From an uncultured Eubacterium sp. (lineage in GTDB: Bacteria > Bacillota > Clostridia > Lachnospirales > Lachnospiraceae): a stretch of 11,948 nt of DNA. Location: the NCBI GenBank assembly GCA_934317205.1, contig CAKREL010000072.1:1-11948 (forward strand). The letters are read 5' to 3'. Numbering within the stretch: the stretch's first letter is position 1; every line of letters starts with the position of its first letter. Under the pieces are notes generated by a model that searched no databases, was not told the origin of the DNA, and saw only the letters and a program-made list of their open reading frames with translations. Below are positions 1 through 6,541 of this stretch, one piece after another. The position numbers were made by a program, and so were the translations under genes.

Positions 1-1571
1 GGAAGCTCTAATACAGTAGCTGCAATCTGTGCCATAACAGTTGTTGCACCCATACCGTTCTCATCACAGGAAATCAGGACTTCTACGCTGGAATCGCTGT
101 AATAACGAACCATTGCCTCAGCTCTTCCAAGCGGTGTATTCTGTTTACCGCCGACAGCGCATCCTTTACCTTTTTTCCATACAGATCCATCCTGTACGGA
201 AGGTGTATCAATATCAATTGCTTCTGCGCAGGCACGAAGACACTTCTCAACACCGATAGATGTAATCAGCTCACCGTAACCATTGCGTCCGCCATTTTTG
301 ATAAAGTTTTTGCATCTGATCTCAACCGGGCTCATATGAAGTTTCTCAGCAAGAACATTCATCATAACTTCCATACCGAACTCAGATTCCGGACATCCCA
401 GACCACGGAACGCACCAACCGGCATTGTGTTTGTTACAACTGCTGCTGTATCCATATGGATATTGTCGATGTCATATACACAGACAGCACCAGAGGAAGA
501 AAGACGACCTGTATAGGATACGTTACCCTGTACAGCACCGATCTCTTCTACACAGTCATAATCCTGTGCGATTACACGACCATCTTTTGTTGCACCATAT
601 TTTACACGTGAATATACCGGCCATGCAAACGGAGAACCTTCAAACTGCTCTTTTCTTGTATACTGATAAGCACAACTCTTTTTCAGGAAATGTGTCATCA
701 TATAACACAATACTTCAACATATGGATTCAGACGTCCGCCAAAGGATCCACCGATATACGGCTGAATTGTTCTAACCTTTGTCTCCGGAACCTCAAAAAT
801 ATTAACGATTGCTGATTTGATTACACCATGTACACCACAGCCGCTTCCGTAACATGTAATGCTGTCATCCGGATTATATTTACAAATAGCGGTTGCAAGC
901 TCCAGATGAGAATGAAGTCTTCTACCTGTACAGAACTCATCTTCGACAACAATATCAGCTTTCTCCAGTGCTTCCTGAACATTTCCTTTATCCAGAACGT
1001 AATTACCAACAATGTTTGGTGATGTACCTTCGCCGGAGAATTTACTGTCTACAACATCCAGACGACCGATCTTAGCCCACGGGTTAGAGTCATCGATTGT
1101 ACCACTCTGACCTTTGGAAGGATCAATGATGCTTTCCGGGTTTGGATCCAGTGCCTCATATACATTTGTGATATGCGGTAACTCTTCATATTCAAGTACA
1201 ATTGCGTCAACTGCATCTTCTGCCAGTTCCGGTGTTTCAGCTGCTACAATCGCGATTGGCTGTCCTGCCCACAAGCATTCACCATCAATCGGGAATCTGA
1301 CTGTCTCAGGAAGTCGATCCATATGATACGGAGATCTCTCCACGGTAAAAATACGCTCTACCCCAGGCATTGCCTCGGCTTTGCTGACATCAAGTTTTGT
1401 GATTTTACAATGTGCCACCGGGCTTCTCAGGATTCTGATATGAAGAAGATCCGGAATAAATTTGTAATAATCACTTGCAAACAGGCCTTTACCTGTTGCC
1501 TTTTCGTAAGCATCAACTCTGATAGGAGTTTTACCAATATAATTTGTGTCTTTTTCAGTAATATTGCTCAC
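1..1571 (-). CDS. Xanthine dehydrogenase-family molybdopterin-binding subunit (5' part, C-terminus outside window)
   Basis: This frame is open from a GTG at 1571 to the left edge, giving 523 complete codons. Members of this family usually have about 750-780 residues, so roughly the last third is outside the window, including the usual catalytic Glu region. What is seen: the N-terminal a/b-hammerhead-type domain (roughly residues 15-135), then the molybdenum cofactor-binding region with IGGSFGGR (273-280) and GAFRGLGCPE (386-395), the family's cofactor-contacting loops. Such enzymes hydroxylate aromatic heterocycles or aldehydes with water, or in the 4-hydroxybenzoyl-CoA reductase branch remove a hydroxyl. 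The GTG start is chosen because GGAGG sits 9 bases upstream and the first in-frame ATG is about 68 codons later. It is divergent from the PucR-type regulator and shares its control region. The FeS and FAD subunits are not in view. The substrate is unknown; the family call is firm. Confidence 0.9.
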   Translation of the reverse strand, partial: MSNITEKDTNYIGKTPIRVDAYEKATGKGLFASDYYKFIPDLLHIRILRSPVAHCKITKLDVSKAEAMPGVERIFTVERSPYHMDRLPETVRFPIDGECLWAGQPIAIVAAETPELAEDAVDAIVLEYEELPHITNVYEALDPNPESIIDPSKGQSGTIDDSNPWAKIGRLDVVDSKFSGEGTSPNIVGNYVLDKGNVQEALEKADIVVEDEFCTGRRLHSHLELATAICKYNPDDSITCYGSGCGVHGVIKSAIVNIFEVPETKVRTIQPYIGGSFGGRLNPYVEVLCYMMTHFLKKSCAYQYTRKEQFEGSPFAWPVYSRVKYGATKDGRVIAQDYDCVEEIGAVQGNVSYTGRLSSSGAVCVYDIDNIHMDTAAVVTNTMPVGAFRGLGCPESEFGMEVMMNVLAEKLHMSPVEIRCKNFIKNGGRNGYGELITSIGVEKCLRACAEAIDIDTPSVQDGSVWKKGKGCAVGGKQNTPLGRAEAMVRYYSDSSVEVLISCDENGMGATTVMAQIAATVLEL

Positions 1572-1602
1572 TATTGAATACCTCCCTCTTTTTTATGCTG
1601 TT

Positions 1603-1683
1603 ATTATATATATCTCACGTTTTTTTTACATTGTTCAATTGTGCACATTCTACATTATCTTTTATGCTCTTTTTTATTATCAA
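1603..1683 (-). promoter_or_regulatory. Candidate promoter(s) of the molybdoenzyme gene
   Basis: Two options are visible on the minus strand. One is TTGATA (1678-1683), an 18-bp spacer and GATAAT (1654-1659); its -35 touches the ATTATCGATAAT palindrome and repeat copy 1 would lie at about +1 to +15. The other is a perfect TATAAT (1603-1608) with only a weak -35 near 1626-1631, giving a short leader of about 25 bases. The sequence does not decide between them. Confidence 0.4.
1632..1646. repeat. Copy 1 of a TGTTCAATnnTGCAC direct repeat (candidate regulator site)
   Basis: The sequence TGTTCAATTGTGCAC matches 1736-1750 at 13 of 15 positions. The two copies start 104 bp apart, close to ten helical turns, and both lie in the divergent control region. 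This is consistent with cooperative or looping binding by a regulator, but no protein can be assigned from sequence alone. Confidence 0.45.
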
Positions 1684-1695
1684 TTATCGATAATC
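1679..1695. promoter_or_regulatory. Palindromic operator, copy A
   Basis: A perfect 12-bp palindrome ATTATCGATAAT occupies 1683-1694. Read on the minus strand, 1695-1679 is GATTATCGATAATTGAT, identical over 17 bases to 11710-11726 in front of the GRE operon. It lies just upstream of the predicted -35 of the PucR-type gene and touches a candidate -35 of the molybdoenzyme gene, so one bound protein could control both. A related half-motif GTGATAATC follows at 1705-1713. Binding by the adjacent regulator is an inference. Confidence 0.6.
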
Positions 1696-1697
1696 TA

Positions 1698-1726
1698 TTT
1701 ACAAGTGATAATCTCTGTGATATGCT
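1698..1726 (+). promoter_or_regulatory. Predicted promoter of the PucR-family regulator gene
   Basis: TTTACA (1698-1703), a 17-bp spacer and TATGCT (1721-1726) preceded by TGA, an extended -10 form. This predicts a start near 1733 and a leader of about 60 bases. The second copy of the TGTTCAATnnTGCAC repeat would then lie in the first transcribed bases, suggesting autoregulation. Confidence 0.45.
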
Positions 1727-1735
1727 ATCAGTAAC

Positions 1736-1750
1736 TGTTCAATCATGCAC
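1736..1750. repeat. Copy 2 of the TGTTCAATnnTGCAC direct repeat
   Basis: TGTTCAATCATGCAC, 13 of 15 identical to copy 1 at 1632-1646 and in the same orientation. It sits between the predicted -10 and the ribosome binding site of the regulator gene. Confidence 0.45.
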
Positions 1751-1794
1751 TTTTCTTTTTTCGATACTGTGCTTTTTTAGCTAGGAGGAACTTC

Positions 1795-3210
1795 ATGAAA
1801 TTTACATTATGGCTTTTCAGGGACTGGTTTGAAAAAAAAGGAATCAGCAATTCCTATAAAATCACAAATACCTTTGACCTCATTGATTATATTAGCTTCA
1901 ATCATTCTCACAAAGACTCTGGTGTCGCAATCATATCATCTAATGTAAATCGGAGTCATTCAGAAGCTTTTTACCGTTGCAAATTGTCCTATAAAAACGA
2001 TGAAATACTGTTTCCAGTTACATCACAGGAATCTGTCTATAATCTCTGTCTGGATATGATGACTTTTTATAATGACTGGGAAAATAATATTCAGAACTTA
2101 ATCATAAATGGTGCTTCTATTTCTGAACTTTTAAATATATTTTCCCAGGCTTTTCCACATCCACTGGCGGTATTGTATCAGAATGCGGAACAAAATTGCT
2201 TTTCTTCCGACTGGAAGATCAGTTTATCAAAAAAGACTTTAAATAAAATTCAAAAAAACATTAAATCGGATTCAAATGATGTGCCTGTTTTTTTATCCAC
2301 AGATTTGTTTGGCGTTGATAATGCAATCATCAAATCAATTTCTGCTGGTAATAATACTGTTCTCTATCTGGCCGCATATGATGAAGCACATAGTTTCAAA
2401 ACCGGTGAACTTCATATTTTTAATGTAATCTGTCAGTTTATAGCTCAATCCATTCAATTTCAGCTGCAGCTACATCAACACATCCATCCACTGGCCACCT
2501 GGTATCGGCAACAGCTGGAGCAGAATGTGAAAATACCGGTTAATATGCAAACTCTCTTAAATCTTGGATGGAAAAATACCGATTGCTATCAGATTCTTTC
2601 TATTCAAACCAGCAGACCATCTTCTGCCAATCTGCAGCAATTTCAGGAATTACTGACCGAATACAATTATTGCTGTGTTTCTATGCCAGAAGGGCTTTCT
2701 GTTTTGTTGCATCATGGTTCACAGCATTCTGCCACACAGATGAATACGAATTCTTTTCTGTTAAAATTATGCAGCGACAGAAATGTTTTTGCCGGTTTCA
2801 GCCTTTCTTTTGATGGACTTGACGCGCTTTTTTCATATTATCGACAATCGCTTAAGAGTGCATATCTGGCTAAAACAAAACATAAATCTTATATTTTTTC
2901 ACAGGATTATCTTACGGATTTCATTCGTGATAGCTGTTCTGCAATTCATGATGTGCGTCCTTATATTCATCCTGATGTCAGCAGACTTGTACAATTGGAT
3001 GCAGCGGACGGAGAAGATTTGGTTCATACTCTTTACACTTACCTTTTTTTAGGAAAATCCTGTATCCGAACTGCAGAGGAACTGCAGATCCATCGAAATA
3101 CACTTCGTACACGATTAAACAGAATCAATGAGATACTGCCTCTTGACTCACTAAATGAAATGGAACTGGAACACATTATGTTATCTCTGCTCTTTATTAA
3201 TACAAAATAA
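1795..3210 (+). CDS. PucR/CdaR-family transcriptional regulator
   Basis: A 471-residue protein. The C-terminus (about 418-468) carries the PucR-type helix-turn-helix, with FLGKSCIRTAEELQIHRNTL followed by RTRLNRINEILPL, the arrangement typical of PucR and CdaR activators. Residues about 245-385 fit the degenerate GGDEF-like domain common before this helix-turn-helix, and about 110-230 look like a GAF-like sensor region. The first 110 residues are not recognised. Such regulators respond to purine- or sugar-acid-derived metabolites in known cases; the effector here is unknown. The start is well supported: AGGAGG (1783-1788) lies 6 bases before the ATG. It is divergent from the molybdoenzyme gene, convergent with the GRE operon, and flanked by palindromic sites also found at the operon promoter, which suggests it is the local pathway regulator. 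Confidence 0.87.
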   Translation: MKFTLWLFRDWFEKKGISNSYKITNTFDLIDYISFNHSHKDSGVAIISSNVNRSHSEAFYRCKLSYKNDEILFPVTSQESVYNLCLDMMTFYNDWENNIQNLIINGASISELLNIFSQAFPHPLAVLYQNAEQNCFSSDWKISLSKKTLNKIQKNIKSDSNDVPVFLSTDLFGVDNAIIKSISAGNNTVLYLAAYDEAHSFKTGELHIFNVICQFIAQSIQFQLQLHQHIHPLATWYRQQLEQNVKIPVNMQTLLNLGWKNTDCYQILSIQTSRPSSANLQQFQELLTEYNYCCVSMPEGLSVLLHHGSQHSATQMNTNSFLLKLCSDRNVFAGFSLSFDGLDALFSYYRQSLKSAYLAKTKHKSYIFSQDYLTDFIRDSCSAIHDVRPYIHPDVSRLVQLDAADGEDLVHTLYTYLFLGKSCIRTAEELQIHRNTLRTRLNRINEILPLDSLNEMELEHIMLSLLFINTK

Positions 3211-3263
3211 AATAGTCTGCCCGGACAAATGTATTCTCATCTGTCTGGGTAGACTATTTTTTT
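3211..3263. terminator. Bidirectional rho-independent terminator
   Basis: A 17-bp stem pairs 3211-3227 with 3242-3258, including two G-U pairs, around a 14-base loop. On the plus strand it runs into seven consecutive T residues (3257-3263) and starts directly after the regulator's stop. On the minus strand the stem is followed by the U-rich stretch TTTATTTTG, so it can also end the converging nine-gene operon. Confidence 0.85.
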
Positions 3264-3291
3264 ATTATGTAGGGAAATGGATTTTAGGTAT

Positions 3292-3323
3292 AAGTAAATT
3301 TAAATATTAAGTAAGTTTAAATA
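3292..3323. repeat. Short AT-rich tandem repeat
   Basis: AAGTAAATTTAAATA (3292-3306) is repeated as AAGTAAGTTTAAATA (3309-3323) with one difference and a 17-bp period, in the gap between the terminator and the end of the dehydrogenase gene. A smaller GCTAATT doublet follows at 3342-3355. No function is evident. Confidence 0.5.
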
Positions 3324-3353
3324 ATTTTTATCTATTTTTTAGCTAATTGCTAA

Positions 3354-4388
3354 TTAAGGTTCAATAATTGCTTTGATGACTTCACCTCTGCCTGTTGCGG
3401 CAAATACTTCTTTGAAGTCTTCAAGACCAACTTTGTGACTGATCATACTCTTCACATCGATGGCACCTCTTTCCAGCATGGACAGACAGGTATTCCATGA
3501 TGTCGGTGTGGAACTGTATGAAAAAATAACTTCCAGAGATTTCTCTGCTGCTGTTTTCCATTCAATCGGAATCTCGCGTCTTCCAGGAAGACCAATGACA
3601 CACATTCTGCCAAGTTTACGAAGCATTCTCAGACAGCTGTTAATTGCCGGTGCTGCACCGGAACAATCTACTGCAAGATCGATGCCTTCTCCGTTTGTCA
3701 GATCACTCAGAATTTTCTCCACATCATCTTCACCAGAGACAAGTGTCATATCAGCACCCAGCTTTTTGGCAAGCGGTAAACGCAGTTCTTTATCCGGAGC
3801 AGTTCCTACCACAATAACCTTTGATGCACCATAAATTTTTGCCATCTGGGCAGCAAGCAGACCAATTGGTCCCGGTCCAAATACAACTACGATATCTTCC
3901 GGCATTACTTTTGTTCTTTCCAGTAATGCAGTTGCCACACATGCCATCGGTTCTGTAAATGCAGCCTCTTCAAAGGACAGTCCATCAGAAAATGTCAGTA
4001 ACTGTTTCTCATCGATTTTCATATATTCTGCAAAAGCACCGTCTACCCAATGACCCGGACAGGTTCTGTGCTCACACATCTGCGGATTACCGGAAAGGCA
4101 TGCTTTACAGGTTCCACATACACCAACGTTTAATCTGGATACTACACGCTCACCTGGTTTTACTTTTGTTACTTTTGCGCCGACTTTATCAATCACGCCA
4201 GAAAGTTCATGTCCGATTACTACATCAGTTCCGGTTACAACATTTCCGTTGTAAATATGTAAATCTGTACCACATACACCAACGGCTTTTACTTTTATTA
4301 ACACTTCATCTTCTGCGATTTCCGGAATTGGACGTTCCTGAATTTCCATACATCCCGGCTCTAAAGAAGTTCTTACAATTGCTTTCAT
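3354..4388 (-). CDS. Zinc-dependent medium-chain alcohol/polyol dehydrogenase
   Basis: A 344-residue member of the medium-chain dehydrogenase/reductase family (sorbitol/threonine dehydrogenase-like), expected to be cytoplasmic and NAD(P)-dependent. Visible features: GVCGTD with the catalytic-zinc Cys39, GHE (His60-Glu61), TEP with Glu146, and four structural-zinc cysteines at 91, 94, 97 and 105. The nucleotide-binding glycines are in GPGPIG (171-176). Length and domain order are typical and no key residue is missing. The start has AGGAG overlapping the TAG of the upstream hydrolase gene, 9 bases separating the two genes. It is the last gene of the operon, followed by the bidirectional terminator. 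It probably interconverts an alcohol and a carbonyl intermediate; the substrate cannot be told from the sequence. Confidence 0.93.
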   Translation of the reverse strand: MKAIVRTSLEPGCMEIQERPIPEIAEDEVLIKVKAVGVCGTDLHIYNGNVVTGTDVVIGHELSGVIDKVGAKVTKVKPGERVVSRLNVGVCGTCKACLSGNPQMCEHRTCPGHWVDGAFAEYMKIDEKQLLTFSDGLSFEEAAFTEPMACVATALLERTKVMPEDIVVVFGPGPIGLLAAQMAKIYGASKVIVVGTAPDKELRLPLAKKLGADMTLVSGEDDVEKILSDLTNGEGIDLAVDCSGAAPAINSCLRMLRKLGRMCVIGLPGRREIPIEWKTAAEKSLEVIFSYSSTPTSWNTCLSMLERGAIDVKSMISHKVGLEDFKEVFAATGRGEVIKAIIEP

Positions 4389-4397
4389 TTTCTTCTC

Positions 4398-5237
4398 CTA
4401 TCTGACTACATATGCCACATGCATACCATCTTTGTCTGCTTCTGATTCGTACTGTTCCCATGTGCCTACTTCATGGCCGATCAAGACATTTTCGATTTTT
4501 TCTTCTGCATACTTAAGAATATCCTGTAATGTCTGAATTGCATTAAAAGTACTTCCAACAGCAAATCCATTCGGCATGGAAACGCCATCACCGCGTCCAC
4601 CTGTAATATTTGCTTTTACATAAGCACAGTCTCCCACCATAACATATTTTTCATTATGGGATTCTACAATTACGATGCTGCTTGCAAAAGAATGTCCGTT
4701 TCTTGCAACCCGGATATGTACACCCGGAAACAGATTATCCACATCGCCATCCAGCAATACCAGACGGTTTTCTTTGATCAGCCCGATGCAATTCTCTAGA
4801 TCTGTGCATGAGATAGATGCTTTTAATGTATTATATTCTTTTGGCATGCACATTGTCTTGATCCAGCTTGTCAGTTCATCGGCCTGAAGATAGAATGTTG
4901 CATTTGGGAACAGTGAGATTCCTCCCATATGATCCCAGTGTGCATGTGTTAAAATAACATGCTTTACATCTTCTGCACGGATACCGATTTTTTTCAGCAT
5001 CTCTGCCGGGCTATGATAATTTGTCAGATTCACACCATCTGCTAATGCCTGATCCTCTGCAGAACGGTTATCATATCCTGTATCAACCAGAATGACACCA
5101 TCTTCATTCTGTAACACATTAAATGTGTATGTTACATTTGTTCTTTCCCCATCTCCATAGTATCCGGAAAATACCATGGCATTGGAAAAACCAATCTGTA
5201 CACCATATTCCAAAATGGTGATTGCATAATCTTTCAT
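4398..5237 (-). CDS. MBL-fold metallohydrolase, N-acyl homoserine lactonase-like
   Basis: A 279-residue metallo-beta-lactamase-fold hydrolase with a complete set of expected metal ligands: THAHWDH (His98, His100, Asp102, His103), His182 in RNGHS, Asp203 in VGDCAY and His255 in IGHE. The overall layout resembles the AHL-lactonase branch, whose members hydrolyse lactones or other cyclic esters with a dinuclear metal site. No signal peptide is seen, so it should be cytoplasmic. AGGAGG precedes the ATG by about 6 bases. It sits between the activase (43-bp gap) and the dehydrogenase (9-bp gap). In this catabolic context, opening a lactone or cyclic intermediate is more likely than quorum quenching, but that is inference. 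Confidence 0.9.
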   Translation of the reverse strand: MKDYAITILEYGVQIGFSNAMVFSGYYGDGERTNVTYTFNVLQNEDGVILVDTGYDNRSAEDQALADGVNLTNYHSPAEMLKKIGIRAEDVKHVILTHAHWDHMGGISLFPNATFYLQADELTSWIKTMCMPKEYNTLKASISCTDLENCIGLIKENRLVLLDGDVDNLFPGVHIRVARNGHSFASSIVIVESHNEKYVMVGDCAYVKANITGGRGDGVSMPNGFAVGSTFNAIQTLQDILKYAEEKIENVLIGHEVGTWEQYESEADKDGMHVAYVVR

Positions 5238-5280
5238 TGAAATCCTCCTTGTTATTCATTTTTTCATCCGATATTTCACT

Positions 5281-6216
5281 TTAAATATCATATCCTCCAA
5301 TGGAATAATGCACACCGGAAGCATCCAGAATGTCCCGAACGCTTTTTAGATTTTCCACTGTCTGGCTGTTTAAATTCTCTGTCTCATATAGTTTTCCTAT
5401 ATATTCATATTTTGCCGCTCCAAATTTGTGATATGGCAAAATATTCAATAATGGACTGCCAGCCAGTGTCTGTACAAATTCAGCTGTTTTGCGGATGTTT
5501 TCCACGGAATCATTCATTGTAGGAATCAATGGAAGACGTACCACAAGCTTAATCTGCATTTTTTCGCATAGCATTGCTGCCTGCCGGATATTCGCAAGAA
5601 TTATGTCATTATAAACACCAGTCAGTTCTTTGTGATGTTCCCGATCCATACACTTGCAATCCAGAAAAACTGTATTACAAAGTTTTATAATTTCCGACAA
5701 ATCTTCCCATTTTCCAAATGCACTTGATTCAATCGCAGTATTAATCCCGTTTCGCTGACACAGTCGCAATATTTCTTTCGCAAACAATGGCTGCATCAGT
5801 ATTTCTCCGCCGGACAGGGTAACTCCCCCTTCTCCTCTGCGGTAAAACATACGGTCTTTTTCTACTTCCCTTAAAACATCCCCTGCATCTACAAGCCTGC
5901 CTATCTGATTACGTGCCTTCGGCATACATACAGAAACACATTTCATACAATTGATACATTTTTCAAAATCCTGCATGACAATATGTTCCTTTTCGTTCCA
6001 CTGAATTGCATGATTCTCACAGACATTCAGGCAGGCTCCGCAGCCTGTGCATTTTTGTTTTTGAAATGCCATCTGAATCTGTTGTTCCAGACCAAATGCA
6101 TTGCTGCACCATTTACAGTGCAGCCAACAGCCTTTTAAAAACACATTTGTACGTATCCCGGGTCCATCTTCTAACATATAATGACTGATATCAAAAATAA
6201 TCCCTGTCTGACTCAT
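5281..6216 (-). CDS. Glycyl radical enzyme-activating protein (radical SAM)
   Basis: A 311-residue radical SAM activase that installs the glycyl radical on its partner enzyme. The SAM-binding [4Fe-4S] motif is C-x3-C-x2-C at Cys30, Cys34 and Cys37 in LKGCWLHCKWCSN, after the family N-terminus DGPGIRTNVF. An inserted ferredoxin domain holds two further clusters: Cys56, 59, 62, 66 and Cys87, 90, 93, 97. GGVTLSGGE, the SAM-contacting stretch, follows. The two-cluster insertion is typical of activases of non-pyruvate-formate-lyase GREs, such as dehydratases, decarboxylases and lyases; pyruvate formate-lyase activase itself lacks it. It starts 11 bases after the small GRE gene, with a weak AGGA overlapping that gene's stop. 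Its natural target should be the separately encoded glycyl radical subunit directly upstream. Confidence 0.96.
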   Translation of the reverse strand: MSQTGIIFDISHYMLEDGPGIRTNVFLKGCWLHCKWCSNAFGLEQQIQMAFQKQKCTGCGACLNVCENHAIQWNEKEHIVMQDFEKCINCMKCVSVCMPKARNQIGRLVDAGDVLREVEKDRMFYRRGEGGVTLSGGEILMQPLFAKEILRLCQRNGINTAIESSAFGKWEDLSEIIKLCNTVFLDCKCMDREHHKELTGVYNDIILANIRQAAMLCEKMQIKLVVRLPLIPTMNDSVENIRKTAEFVQTLAGSPLLNILPYHKFGAAKYEYIGKLYETENLNSQTVENLKSVRDILDASGVHYSIGGYDI

Positions 6217-6227
6217 TATTCCAAATC

Positions 6228-6530
6228 CTACAAATGATGTTCTGTACGGTTAATGATGTCGTTCTGTACCGTTGTACTGAGGTCTGTAAAGTAAACACTG
6301 TATCCAGCTACACGAACCATCAGTGTCGGATATTTTTCCGGATGAATCTGTGCATCAAGCAACACTTTTTTATCCTGGCAGTTAAACTGAAGATGATGAA
6401 TATGTTCATCACAAAGTGCTGTTCTTACAAGTGTACACATTTTATTGATTCCCTGCTGTTTATAAATATCTTCATCCTTATCCGGAAATAAAGCATCAAT
6501 ACCAACTTCTTTTACATCAAAATTTGCCAT
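6228..6530 (-). CDS. Stand-alone glycyl radical subunit of a split glycyl radical enzyme
   Basis: A 100-residue protein matching the C-terminal glycyl radical domain of GREs. Residues about 27-50 (GINKMCTLVRTAL, then HHLQFN) align with the helix before the domain, LLDAQIHPEKY (57-67) is the conserved linker, and RVAGYSVYF (73-81) is the radical loop with Gly76 as the radical site. The end NDIINRTEH is also canonical. The first 26 residues have no counterpart in one-piece GREs and may form a docking segment. It is not simply a YfiD-type spare part, because the upstream large subunit has no glycyl radical loop of its own. Start: ATG with AGGAGG 5 bases upstream, overlapping the large subunit's TAG. 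It presumably must bind the large subunit, bringing Gly76 near Cys465, for activity. Confidence 0.94.
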   Translation of the reverse strand: MANFDVKEVGIDALFPDKDEDIYKQQGINKMCTLVRTALCDEHIHHLQFNCQDKKVLLDAQIHPEKYPTLMVRVAGYSVYFTDLSTTVQNDIINRTEHHL

Positions 6531-6535
6531 GAGTA

Positions 6536-6541
6536 CCTCCT
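6536..6541 (-). promoter_or_regulatory. Coupled ribosome binding site of the glycyl radical subunit
   Basis: A perfect AGGAGG whose first two bases are the AG of the large subunit's TAG stop. It lies 5 bases from the small subunit ATG. This arrangement suggests translational coupling and argues that the ATG at 6530 is a genuine start. Confidence 0.8.

Noticed and set aside
41..1734. Several short plus-strand reading frames opposite the molybdoenzyme gene
   Set aside because: They lie antisense to a continuous 523-codon frame with clear family motifs and show no domain or ribosome binding site.
3292..3355. Tandem AT-rich repeats as an attachment site or mobile element scar
   Set aside because: Only two imperfect copies lie in an AT-rich intergenic gap, with no integrase or element boundary nearby; more likely local slippage.
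6228..6530. YfiD-type spare-part glycyl radical protein
   Set aside because: A spare part repairs a GRE that already has its own glycyl radical domain. The adjacent large subunit ends before that domain, so here the small protein must be the primary radical carrier.
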